Source: Streptomyces sp. DI166 (lineage in GTDB: Bacteria > Actinomycetota > Actinomycetes > Streptomycetales > Streptomycetaceae). From it: a stretch of 64,000 bases of DNA. Position 1 is the first letter of the stretch, and every line of letters begins with the position of its first letter. The notes below the pieces were generated by a model that saw only the letters and a program-made list of their open reading frames with translations, had not been told where the DNA came from and ran no database searches. Shown piece after piece: positions 57,036 through 64,000 of the stretch. Where the stretch lies: assembly GCF_900091315.1 (NCBI RefSeq), contig NZ_FLSP01000015.1:50030-114029 (forward strand), read 5' to 3'. The position numbers and the translations under genes are program-made.

Positions 57036-58162
57036 CGCATGTCCCCTTCGGCGTCCAGCTCGGCCCGCAGCTGGGCCTGCTGCTCGCGCAGCTGCGGGGT
57101 GGGCTCGGCGTACACGTGGGCGAACAGGTCCATCGGGTCCAGGACCGGGTCGGCGTTCATCCGCTCGCGCAGGTCGGCGGCCATCGCCTCGGCGGCGTCC
57201 TTGGCGGCCTGCTTGCCGGCCTCGTCGAGCAGTCCGCGCTCGGTCAGCTCGTGCTCCAGCAGGGCGATCGGGTCGTGGTCGCGCCAGGTCTCCACCTCGG
57301 CGTCCGCGCGGTAGCGGGTGGCGTCGTCGGCGTTGGTGTGGGCGTCGATGCGGTAGGTGATCGCCTCGATGAGGGTGGGGCCGCCGCCCGCGCGGGCGCG
57401 GCTGACGGCGTCGGTGAGCACCTCGTGCACGGCGACGGCGTCGTTGCCGTCGACCAGGCGGCCGGGCATGCCGTAGCCGACGGCCTTGTGGGCCAGCGAC
57501 GGGGCCGCGGTCTGCTTGGCGAGCGGTACGGAGATGGCGAAGCCGTTGTTCTGGACCAGGAAGACCACCGGCGCCTGCCAGACGGCGGCGAAGTTCAGCG
57601 CCTCGTGGAAGTCGCCCTCGCTGGTGCCGCCGTCGCCGACCATGGCGAGCGCGACCACGTCGTCGCCCTTGATGCGGGCGGCGTGGGCGAGCCCGACGGC
57701 GTGCGGGAGCTGGGTGGCCAGCGGCGTGGAGAGCGGGGCGATGCGGTGCTCGCGGGGGTCGTAGCCGGTGTGCCAGTCGCCGCGCAGCAGGGTGAGCGCC
57801 TGCACGGGGTCCAGGCCGCGGGCGACGGCGGCGAGGGTGTCGCGGTAGCTCGGGAAGAGCCAGTCGCGCTCCTGAAGGGCGAGCGCGGCGGCGATCTCGC
57901 AGGCCTCCTGGCCGGTGGTCGAGGGGTACACGGCGAGCCGGCCCTGCTTGGTGAGCGCGGTGGCCTGGGCGTTGTACCGACGGCCGCGCACCAGTTCCGC
58001 GTAGAGGCGGCGCAGCAGACCGGGGTCGGCCTTGGCCGCCGCATCCGTACCGAGGACGCGATAGGGCTCGGCGTCCGGCAGCAGCGGCGCGGGGTCGGTA
58101 CGGGGCTGCCAGGCGGGCGGCGGCGATGGCCGATACGCGCCTCGCTGCTCCATGACCGTCAT
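57032..58162 (-). CDS. bkdA: Second branched-chain E1 alpha subunit
   Basis: ATG 58162 with GAGGAGG six bases upstream starts a 376-residue TPP-dependent subunit: VALAMVGDGGTSEGDFHEAL with the N in VFLVQNNGFAIS, and the loop TYRIDAHTNADDATRYRADA. The N-terminus is shorter and less basic than in the first operon. It diverges from the Lrp-type regulator, with two inverted DnaA-box-like sequences in the intergenic region. With the following two genes it forms the complete E1-E2 part of the complex. Confidence 0.95.
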   Translation of the reverse strand: MTVMEQRGAYRPSPPPAWQPRTDPAPLLPDAEPYRVLGTDAAAKADPGLLRRLYAELVRGRRYNAQATALTKQGRLAVYPSTTGQEACEIAAALALQERDWLFPSYRDTLAAVARGLDPVQALTLLRGDWHTGYDPREHRIAPLSTPLATQLPHAVGLAHAARIKGDDVVALAMVGDGGTSEGDFHEALNFAAVWQAPVVFLVQNNGFAISVPLAKQTAAPSLAHKAVGYGMPGRLVDGNDAVAVHEVLTDAVSRARAGGGPTLIEAITYRIDAHTNADDATRYRADAEVETWRDHDPIALLEHELTERGLLDEAGKQAAKDAAEAMAADLRERMNADPVLDPMDLFAHVYAEPTPQLREQQAQLRAELDAEGDMR

Positions 58163-58266
58163 GACGGCACCTCCTCGTGGGAGCGGCTACGGGAGGCGTG
58201 TCGCCTGTGACCCGCCTCACCTACCGATTGTTCGGTCGTCGGCACATTTTGGCTACAGGCGCCGCC

Positions 58267-58296
58267 AGGCTGTGGACAAACGGTTCTCCACAGCCT
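58267..58296. promoter_or_regulatory. Inverted pair of DnaA-box-like sequences before the second bkd operon
   Basis: AGGCTGTGGA (58267-58276) and TCCACAGCCT (58287-58296) are perfect 10-base inverted repeats with a ten-base spacer. They contain TGTGGACAA (58271-58279; the reverse complement TTGTCCACA is the preferred Streptomyces DnaA box) and TTCTCCACA (58284-58292). The pair lies between the divergent bkd and Lrp genes. Confidence 0.6.
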
Positions 58297-58337
58297 CCAA
58301 TGAACGCAGTACGTCCACGACAGGGAGGCGGGGGGAC

Positions 58338-58835
58338 ATGGCGCCTGAACAAATGGCCGACAGCCCCGAGGGGGCCTCCCTCCCGCCGCCGCGCCCGCTG
58401 GACGCCATCGATCAGGACATCCTCCAGATGCTCCAGGCCGACGGCCGCGCCTCGATACGGTCCGTCGCCGAGCGGGTCCACGTCTCCCGCGCCAACGCCT
58501 ACGCCCGCATCAACCGTCTCCTGGAGGACGGCGTCATCCGGGGCTTCGGGGCCCGCGTCGACCACGAGCGCGCCGGGCACGGCACGTCGGCGTACATCAC
58601 CCTGAAGATCGTCCAGAACACCTGGCGCACGGTCCGCGAACAGCTCCGCCAGCTCCCCGGCGCCTCCCACATCGCCCTGGTCGGCGGCGACTTCGACGTC
58701 CTGCTCCTGGTCCACACGCCGGACAACCGGGCTCTGCGCGAACTGGTCCTCACCCGTCTCCAGGCCATCCCGGAGGTCCTCAGCACCCGCACCCTGCTGG
58801 TCTTCGAGGAGGAGGACCTGGAACCGCAGGGCTGA
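58338..58835 (+). CDS. Lrp/AsnC-family regulator, likely BkdR
   Basis: ATG 58338 with GGAGG and a G-run upstream gives 165 residues. The Lrp HTH is IDQDILQMLQADGRASIRSV then AERVHVSRANAYARINRLLE. The RAM/ligand-binding domain follows (YITLKIVQNTWRTVREQLRQ, HIALVGGDFDVLLLVHTPDN). Divergent Lrp genes next to bkd operons control branched-chain catabolism in response to amino acids, which fits its place beside the second E1-E2 operon. The dyad between the two genes could be its binding region. Confidence 0.92.
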   Translation: MAPEQMADSPEGASLPPPRPLDAIDQDILQMLQADGRASIRSVAERVHVSRANAYARINRLLEDGVIRGFGARVDHERAGHGTSAYITLKIVQNTWRTVREQLRQLPGASHIALVGGDFDVLLLVHTPDNRALRELVLTRLQAIPEVLSTRTLLVFEEEDLEPQG

Positions 58836-58872
58836 GGCGCCCGCCCCCGACGCGCACCCCGGCCGGCGGGCC

Positions 58873-59169
58873 CTAGGTCAGCGTCACGACCAGGAAGACC
58901 AGGAACAGCAGCGGCAGGACCGTGCAGATCAGCCCCGCCACGGCGGCCGTGAGGCGCAGCGTGCGCGCCGTCCGGCGGCGCGGCAGCGGCCAGGAGACCG
59001 CGATGAGGCCGAGTCCCCAGACGACCACCGAGTCGAAGACCTCGAAGGTGACGTCGCCGAACATGGCGTACTGCCACGCCACCAGCGGCAGCGCGGCCAG
59101 CGTGGCCAGGAGAGGGGCCCGCCACCAGCCGGGGTCGGCTGCGGGCGCGGGGCTGTCGTCTCGGCTCAT
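58873..59169 (-). CDS. Small three-helix membrane protein, unknown
   Basis: ATG 59169 (MSRDDSPAPAADPGWWRAPL) gives 98 residues with about three membrane segments: LLATLAALPLVAWQYAMFG, FDSVVVWGLGLIAVSWPL, and LTAAVAGLICTVLPLLFLVF near the C-terminus. A basic loop (RRRTARTLR) lies between helices two and three. No family was recognised. It lies between the Lrp gene (convergent) and the TetR gene. Confidence 0.75.
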   Translation of the reverse strand: MSRDDSPAPAADPGWWRAPLLATLAALPLVAWQYAMFGDVTFEVFDSVVVWGLGLIAVSWPLPRRRTARTLRLTAAVAGLICTVLPLLFLVFLVVTLT

Positions 59170-59240
59170 GTGCCCCAGTCCACCCGCTCCGGCGGCCGGG
59201 GCCCATGGGGCGTTGTACTCATCCGGGCACGCGCGCGTGC

Positions 59241-59831
59241 TCAGTCGCCCCGCCGCAGCCCCTCGAAGACCACCTTCGCGACCGCGTCGGCGACCTCGCG
59301 CTCGCCCATGCCCCGGATCTCCGGCCGGTACCACTCCACGATGGAGTTGATCATGCCGAAGACCAGGCGGGTGGCGAGGCGGCCGTCGACGTCGGAGCGT
59401 ATGTCGCCGTCGGCCGCCGCCGCCTGCATGAGCGCCGCCACCCGGTGGTCGAAGTCGCGGCGGCGGTCCAGGGCCCGGCGTTCGGTGTCGGTGTTGCCGC
59501 GGACCCTCAGCAGCAGGGTGACGTAGGGCAGCTCGGCTATGAGGACCTCGACCATGCGGTGGACCACGTGTTCCAGGCGGTCCGAGGCGCGGCCCGTGCG
59601 GGCGGGCTCCTCGTCGAGGATGCCGAAGAGGCCGTCCAGGGCGCGGCTGACCGCGCGGCGCAGGAGCTCCTCCTTGCCGGTGACGTGGTGGTAGATCGAC
59701 GACTTGGAGATACCCGCGGCCCGCGAAAGGTGCTCCATGGACGTGCCGTCGTAACCGCGCTCGTTGAAGACCTGGACGGCCACCGACAGCAGGGTCTCGG
59801 GGGTGTACGTGTCGCGCTTGGCGGTGGTCAT
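59241..59831 (-). CDS. TetR-family regulator, probably of the paa genes
   Basis: This 196-residue regulator starts at ATG 59831, overlapping the paaH stop by four bases. The HTH is YTPETLLSVAVQVFNERGYD with GTSMEHLSRAAGISKSSIYH and HHVTGKEELLRRAVSRALDG. The C-terminal domain is of the FadR-like/PaaR type (SIVEWYRPEIRGMG at the end). A dyad between paaH and paaN (61,398-61,415) is its likely operator. It is co-transcribed with paaH, which suggests it responds to an acyl-CoA intermediate such as phenylacetyl-CoA. Confidence 0.9.
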   Translation of the reverse strand: MTTAKRDTYTPETLLSVAVQVFNERGYDGTSMEHLSRAAGISKSSIYHHVTGKEELLRRAVSRALDGLFGILDEEPARTGRASDRLEHVVHRMVEVLIAELPYVTLLLRVRGNTDTERRALDRRRDFDHRVAALMQAAAADGDIRSDVDGRLATRLVFGMINSIVEWYRPEIRGMGEREVADAVAKVVFEGLRRGD

Positions 59832-61345
59832 GAGCCGCTGCCCTCCCGCTTGTCGGTGGCGTAGGCGTGCCGGTACAGGGCCAGGGAGGGCGCGTACCGG
59901 CCGGAGGGGTCCCGCAGGTGCAGGTCGTCGAGGAGGGAGTAGGCCCAGTTGCGGCCCAGGCGGCGGCTCCACTCGAAGGGGCCGAGGGGGTAGTTCACGC
60001 CGAGGCGCATCGCGGTGTCGATGTCCTCCTCGGTGGCGACCCCCTTGGCGACGGCGTCGTGCGCGAGGTCGACGATCCGGGCGACCGTACGGGCGACGAT
60101 CATGCCGGGCACGTCGCCGATGACGCTGACCTTCTTGCCGAGCGCCTGGAACAGGCCGATGGCCTCGGCGAGGGTCTGCGGGGAGGTGTCCTGGGAGGCG
60201 GACAGGGCGATCCGGGTGGCCCGGCGGTAGTCGAGGGCGAGGTCGAAGTAGACGACGTCCCGGAACTCCACCGAGGTCTGCCCGTCGGCGAGGGCGAGCT
60301 GTCCGCCGCTGGGCAGGACCAGCCGGGTGCCCTGGTCCTCTTCCTCCTCGCGCACCTGGATGCCCGCCTCGCGCAGCAGCGCGAGCAGTTCGCCGGCCGG
60401 GCCCAGGTCGCCCTCGGCGACGACATACGCGGGCGCGCGTTCCGGCTCGGCGGTGTGCGGTTCGGGGCGATCGGCGTCCGGGGCGTAGTCGTACCAGCCG
60501 TGCCCGCTCTTGCGGCCGAGGCGGCCGGACTCGACCAGGCGGCGCTGGGCCAGCGACGGGGTGAAGCGCACGTCCTGGAAGAAGGACTGCCACACCGAGT
60601 GGGTGACGGACTCGTTGACGTCCTGGCCGATCAGGTCGGTCAGTTCGAAGGCGCCCATCCTGAAGCCGCCGCTCTCGCGCAGGACCGCGTCGATGGTGGC
60701 GGGGTCGGCGCCCTGGGACTCGTGGACCGCGAACGCCTCGGCGTAGAAGGGGCGGGCGATGCGGTTGACGATGAAGCCGGGGGTGTCGGCGCAGGCGACC
60801 GGGGTCTTGCCCCAGGCGCGGGCCGTCTCGTACGCGCGCGTGGCGGAGGTGACGTCGGTGGCGAACCCGGAGACCACCTCGACCAGCGGCAGCAGCGGGG
60901 CCGGGTTGAAGAAGTGCAGGCCCACGAAGCGGCCGGGGTTGACGAGTGCGCCGCCGATGGCGGTGACGGAGAGGGAGGAGGTGTTGGTGGCGAGCAGGCA
61001 GTCCTCGGCGACGACCTCCTCCAGGGACCGGAACAGCTCCTGCTTGACGTCCAGGCGCTCCAGCACGGCCTCGATGACCAGGGAGCAGTCGGCCAGGCCC
61101 GCGACGCCCTCGACGGGCTCCAGCCGGGCGCGGGCCGCGTCCCGTTCGGTGTCCGTCAGCCGGTCCTTCTCGACGAGCCGGTCCAGGCGCGCGCCGATGG
61201 CGTCGGCCGCCTCCCGCGCCTTGCCGGGGACCGCGTCGTAGAGCCGTACGGGGTGCCCGGCGACCAGTGCGACCTGGGCGATGCCCTGGCCCATGGTGCC
61301 GGTGCCGACGACGCCCACGGGGCTGCTGAGGTCGAGTGCTGTCAT
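59828..61345 (-). CDS. paaH: 3-hydroxyacyl-CoA dehydrogenase (PaaH-type)
   Basis: This 505-residue protein is a fused two-domain enzyme of the PaaH/PaaC kind. Residues 1-280 form the standard HAD fold: the Rossmann motif PVGVVGTGTMGQGIAQVALV, SLSVTAIGGALVNPGRFVGL with HFFNPAPLLPLVEVV (His-Glu pair), and ADTPGFIVNRIARPFYAEAF. A partial second copy at about 380-500 has the repeat KVSVIGDVPGMIVARTVARI and GVNYPLGPFEWSRRLG. It oxidises 3-hydroxyadipyl-CoA in phenylacetate catabolism. It is divergent from paaN. Confidence 0.93.
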   Translation of the reverse strand: MTALDLSSPVGVVGTGTMGQGIAQVALVAGHPVRLYDAVPGKAREAADAIGARLDRLVEKDRLTDTERDAARARLEPVEGVAGLADCSLVIEAVLERLDVKQELFRSLEEVVAEDCLLATNTSSLSVTAIGGALVNPGRFVGLHFFNPAPLLPLVEVVSGFATDVTSATRAYETARAWGKTPVACADTPGFIVNRIARPFYAEAFAVHESQGADPATIDAVLRESGGFRMGAFELTDLIGQDVNESVTHSVWQSFFQDVRFTPSLAQRRLVESGRLGRKSGHGWYDYAPDADRPEPHTAEPERAPAYVVAEGDLGPAGELLALLREAGIQVREEEEDQGTRLVLPSGGQLALADGQTSVEFRDVVYFDLALDYRRATRIALSASQDTSPQTLAEAIGLFQALGKKVSVIGDVPGMIVARTVARIVDLAHDAVAKGVATEEDIDTAMRLGVNYPLGPFEWSRRLGRNWAYSLLDDLHLRDPSGRYAPSLALYRHAYATDKREGSGS

Positions 61346-61397
61346 GAGCGCGATCCTCCCGCACGGGGTTTTCCACAGATGCGGCGGACCCCCTTGT

Positions 61398-61415
61398 ACC
61401 GACCGTTCGTTCGGT
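61398..61415. promoter_or_regulatory. Probable TetR operator between paaH and paaN
   Basis: ACCGACCGTTCGTTCGGT is an 18-base near-palindrome (14 of 18 symmetric, perfect ends ACCGA and TCGGT) that matches known actinobacterial TetR sites for acyl-CoA regulators. It lies between the divergent paaH-tetR operon and paaN, so one regulator could control both. Confidence 0.6.
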
Positions 61416-61506
61416 TACTCTACTGGGGACTGGCTGTATCCGCCCATGTTTCTGCCCAGGTCATGAACTCGACGAGGAGTTCTTGAAACCAAGGAGTTGG
61501 TCTCGC

Positions 61507-63198
61507 ATGGCCGCCGCCCTCACCCCCCACGACCTGATCGCCAAGCACCGGCCCACCCTCGACCAGGCGCTCGAATCGATCCGCACGCGCGCGTACTGGT
61601 CGCCGCACCCGGAGCACCCGAAGGCGTACGGGGAGAACGGCAGCCTGGACATGGCCGCGGGCAAGGCCGCCTTCGACGCCCTGCTCGGCACCCGCGTCGA
61701 CCTCGGCCAGCCCGGCACCGACGACTGGGTGGGCGGCGAGGTCTCCCCGTACGGGATCACGCTCGGCGTGGAGTATCCGCACGCGGACGTGGACGTGCTG
61801 CTGCCCGCGATGAAGGCCGGACAGCGGGCCTGGCGGGACGCGGGCGCGGAGATCCGCGCGGTGGTCTGTCTGGAGATCCTCAAGCGGATCAGCGACCGCA
61901 CCCACGAGTTCGCGCACGCGGTCATGCACACCTCCGGGCAGGCGTTCATGATGGCGTTCCAGGCGGGCGGCCCGCACGCGCAGGACCGCGGCCTGGAGGC
62001 GGTGGCCTACGCGTACGTGGAGCAGGTCCGCACCCCCGACACGGCAGAGTGGAGCAAGCCGCAGGGCAAGCGGGACCCGCTGAACCTCACCAAGCAGTTC
62101 ACGCCGGTTCCGCGCGGCATCGCGCTGATGATCGGCTGCAACACCTTCCCGACCTGGAACGGCTACCCGGGCCTGTTCGCCTCGCTGGCCACCGGCAACG
62201 CGGTGCTGGTCAAGCCGCACCCGCGCGCGGTGCTGCCGCTGGCGCTCACCGTTCAGGTCGCCCGCGAGGTGCTCGCCGAGGCAGGGTTCGACCCGAACCT
62301 GGTCGCGCTCGCCGCCGAGCGGCCCGGCGAGGGCATCGCCAAGACGCTCGCCCTGCGGCCCGAGATCCGGATCATCGACTACACCGGCTCCACCGCCTTC
62401 GGCGACTGGCTGGAGACCAACGCCCGCCAGGCGCAGGTCTACACGGAGAAGGCCGGCGTCAACACGGTGCTGGTGGAGTCCACCGACAACTACAAGGGCA
62501 TGCTGTCCAACCTGGCCTTCTCGCTGTCGCTGTACAGCGGCCAGATGTGCACCACGCCGCAGAACCTGCTGATCCCCCGCGACGGCATCCGCACCGAGGA
62601 CGGTCCGCGCAGCTACGACGAGGTCGTCGCGGACCTCGCCCGCGCGGTGGACGGGCTGCTCGGCGACGACGCGCGGGCCAACGCGCTGCTCGGCGCGATC
62701 GTGAACCCCGACGTCAAGGCCCGCCTGGAGGCCGCGGCGGGGCTCGGCGAGGTCGCCCTCGCCTCCCGCGAGGTCACCAACCCCGACTTCCCCGACGCGG
62801 TCGTGCGCACGCCGGTCATCGTCAAGCTGGACGGCGCCAAGCCGGACGACGAGGCCGCCTACATGAGCGAGTGCTTCGGCCCGGTCTCCTTCGCCGTCGC
62901 CATGGACTCCGCCGCCGACGCGGTGGAGCTGCTGCGGCGCACGATCCGGGAGAAGGGCGCGATGACGGTCGGCGCCTACACCGTGGACTCCGAGGTCGAG
63001 CAGGCGGTGCAGGAGGTCTGCCTGGAGGAGGCGGCGCAGCTGTCGCTGAACCTGACCGGCGGGGTCTACGTCAACCAGACGGCCGCGTTCTCCGACTTCC
63101 ACGGCTCCGGCGGCAACCCGGCCGCCAACGCCGCGCTGTGCGACGGTGCCTTCGTCGCCAACCGGTTCCGGGTGGTCGAGGTGCGCCGGGAGGCCTAG
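61507..63198 (+). CDS. paaN: Phenylacetic acid degradation protein PaaN
   Basis: ATG 61507 with AAGGAG about 12 bases upstream gives 563 residues. The aldehyde dehydrogenase domain has the cofactor-binding FPTWNGYPGLFASLATGNAV, the NAD motif IIDYTGSTAFGDWLETNARQ, and the catalytic cysteine in LYSGQMCTTPQNLLIPRDGI. The family usually carries an N-terminal helical extension as seen here. PaaN oxidises the ring-cleaved aldehyde in the phenylacetyl-CoA pathway. It is divergent from paaH-tetR and converges on the TrmH gene, with overlapping stops (CTAG). Confidence 0.93.
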   Translation: MAAALTPHDLIAKHRPTLDQALESIRTRAYWSPHPEHPKAYGENGSLDMAAGKAAFDALLGTRVDLGQPGTDDWVGGEVSPYGITLGVEYPHADVDVLLPAMKAGQRAWRDAGAEIRAVVCLEILKRISDRTHEFAHAVMHTSGQAFMMAFQAGGPHAQDRGLEAVAYAYVEQVRTPDTAEWSKPQGKRDPLNLTKQFTPVPRGIALMIGCNTFPTWNGYPGLFASLATGNAVLVKPHPRAVLPLALTVQVAREVLAEAGFDPNLVALAAERPGEGIAKTLALRPEIRIIDYTGSTAFGDWLETNARQAQVYTEKAGVNTVLVESTDNYKGMLSNLAFSLSLYSGQMCTTPQNLLIPRDGIRTEDGPRSYDEVVADLARAVDGLLGDDARANALLGAIVNPDVKARLEAAAGLGEVALASREVTNPDFPDAVVRTPVIVKLDGAKPDDEAAYMSECFGPVSFAVAMDSAADAVELLRRTIREKGAMTVGAYTVDSEVEQAVQEVCLEEAAQLSLNLTGGVYVNQTAAFSDFHGSGGNPAANAALCDGAFVANRFRVVEVRREA

Positions 63199-63941
63199 GA
63201 AGGCAGCTGCCCCAGGCTCCAGTGGTAGAGCGTCATCCCGACGCTCGTCGCCAGGTTGTAGCTGGACACCTGGGGGCGCATCGGCAGGGAGAGCAGGTGG
63301 TCCGCCCTGGCGCGGACCACCTGTGACAGGCCGCTGCGTTCCGAGCCGAAGGCGAGGACGGCGTCGTCCGGGAGTTTCACCGCCCGGATGTCGTCGCCCT
63401 CGGGGTCGAGGGCGAAGAGCGGCCCCTGGGGGATCTCGTCCTCCGTGACGCGTTCCACCGCCGTGGCGAAGTGCAGCCCGGCGCCGCCCCGGACGACCGT
63501 GGGGTGCCAGGGGTCCAGCGTGCCGGTGGTGACGACGCCCGTCGCCCCGAAGCCCGCCGCCAGGCGGATCACCGCGCCCGCGTTGCCGAGGTTGCGCGGC
63601 TGGTCGAGCAGGACCACCGGGGCGGTGCGCGGCCGCTCCGCCAGCCGCTGGAGGTTCGCCGCGCGGGACGGCCGTACCGCGAGCGCCGCGACGGCCGTGG
63701 GGTGCGGGCGCGGGACCAGGGAGCGGTACGTGTCCTCGGGTACCTCGGTGAGCAGGGCGGCGAGCCGGTCGCGTACGTCGGGGGCCAGTTCACCGGCGAG
63801 GGCGAGGGCCGCCTCGCGGTCCGCCGCCACCGCCACGGGCACCTCGGCCCCGAACCGCACCGCGTGCTTGAGGGCGTGGAAGCCGTCCAGCAGGACGGCG
63901 GTGCCGGCGAGGCGGTGCCAGGTGGTGACGGGGGCGGTCAT
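63195..63941 (-). CDS. TrmH/SpoU-family RNA 2'-O-methyltransferase
   Basis: This 248-residue SPOUT methyltransferase has the knot motifs VVLLDQPRNLGNAGAVIRLA (motif 1), LPDDAVLAFGSERSGLSQVV (motif 2) and LSLPMRPQVSSYNLATSVGM (motif 3). The N-terminal part is a short substrate-binding extension. It methylates ribose in rRNA or tRNA. The ATG at 63941 is the start. The stop overlaps that of paaN. Confidence 0.92.
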   Translation of the reverse strand: MTAPVTTWHRLAGTAVLLDGFHALKHAVRFGAEVPVAVAADREAALALAGELAPDVRDRLAALLTEVPEDTYRSLVPRPHPTAVAALAVRPSRAANLQRLAERPRTAPVVLLDQPRNLGNAGAVIRLAAGFGATGVVTTGTLDPWHPTVVRGGAGLHFATAVERVTEDEIPQGPLFALDPEGDDIRAVKLPDDAVLAFGSERSGLSQVVRARADHLLSLPMRPQVSSYNLATSVGMTLYHWSLGQLPS

Positions 63942-64000
63942 GACGGGGGATGCTACGTGGCTCTGCTCGGGGTTCTCCGGGCTGCGCTGCTCCGGGAGCA
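63942..64000. other. Window end, no gene seen
   Basis: The 59 bases beyond the TrmH start hold no recognisable coding or regulatory feature. They end in CTGCGCTGCTCCGGGAGCA, an imperfect hairpin cut by the window edge. Confidence 0.4.

Noticed and set aside
61369..61377. TTTTCCACA as a DnaA box upstream of paaH
   Set aside because: The third base does not fit the Streptomyces DnaA-box consensus, and there is no second box nearby.
1..64000. tRNA, rRNA, CRISPR, insertion sequence or prophage
   Set aside because: No cloverleaf-type sequence, direct repeat-spacer array, transposase motif or integrase was found when reading through the window.

Overview
This is about 64 kb of very GC-rich chromosome (visibly around 70% GC, strong third-position G/C bias, many GTG starts, ATGA/GTGA/TGATG gene overlaps, mycothiol-dependent enzymes, WhiJ/DUF397-type genes, a bacterial proteasome activator and two branched-chain 2-oxoacid dehydrogenase operons). 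It is almost certainly a Streptomyces core chromosome. The gene set (metG, aspS, SpoIIE-type phosphatase, two bkd operons, two Ser/Thr kinases, paaN) and two exact 14-bp parS sites fit the region around the replication origin. No tRNA, rRNA, CRISPR array or insertion sequence was recognised.

Layout. 0-5.7 kb: the end of a TerF-like von Willebrand protein, metG, a PH-domain protein, a pyruvyl-transferase-like protein and a secreted FG-GAP protein. 5.7-12.5 kb: the most distinctive accessory island. It holds a NarL/LuxR regulator that appears to lack its N-terminus, then, facing the other way, a small precursor resembling circular bacteriocins of the circularin A/uberolysin group. That precursor is followed by a SpoIIM/DUF95-type membrane protein, two more membrane proteins, two ABC ATPases and two ABC permeases, nearly all translationally coupled. 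12.5-14.4 kb: a WhiJ-like regulator with two DUF397 proteins and a divergent RsbW-like ATPase. 14.4-18 kb: a frameshifted small membrane protein, a Tat-exported intradiol-dioxygenase-like protein and aspS, with the first parS. 18-26 kb: a multidomain SpoIIE phosphatase, an AI-2E permease, a pirin, a secreted Ig-like/propeller protein, an SseB protein and a second dioxygenase-like lipoprotein.

26-37.9 kb: an acyl-CoA dehydrogenase, M18 aminopeptidase, DUF6458, a thioredoxin-NHL protein, a LURP-one protein, a nitrilase-type hydrolase, a mycothiol-dependent isomerase family protein, an MFS-GntR pair, a D,D-carboxypeptidase and an unknown protein. 37.9-42.5 kb: the first E1alpha-E1beta-E2 operon and a divergent NarL regulator sharing an intergenic region that carries a large AT-rich dyad. 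42.6-48.3 kb: a phosphotransferase, two divergent membrane Ser/Thr kinases, the proteasome activator and a small membrane protein. 48.3-54.7 kb: a quinone oxidoreductase, a DrrAB-like exporter, a K+ channel with a TrkA-type domain, moeA (frameshifted) and a MobA-DUF6457 fusion. The second parS lies across the moeA/channel junction. 54.7-64 kb: the second E1alpha-E1beta-E2 operon with its divergent Lrp regulator, then a TetR-paaH pair facing paaN across a probable TetR operator, and a TrmH methyltransferase.

Functionally the window combines housekeeping translation genes, two parallel systems that make branched-chain acyl-CoA primers, phenylacetate/beta-oxidation enzymes, and cell-surface and signalling proteins. 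The candidate circular-bacteriocin operon at 6.2-12.5 kb is the best candidate for an undescribed system. Two single-base frameshifts (moeA at about 53,573 and a hypothetical gene at about 14,695) should be checked against reads before being called biological.
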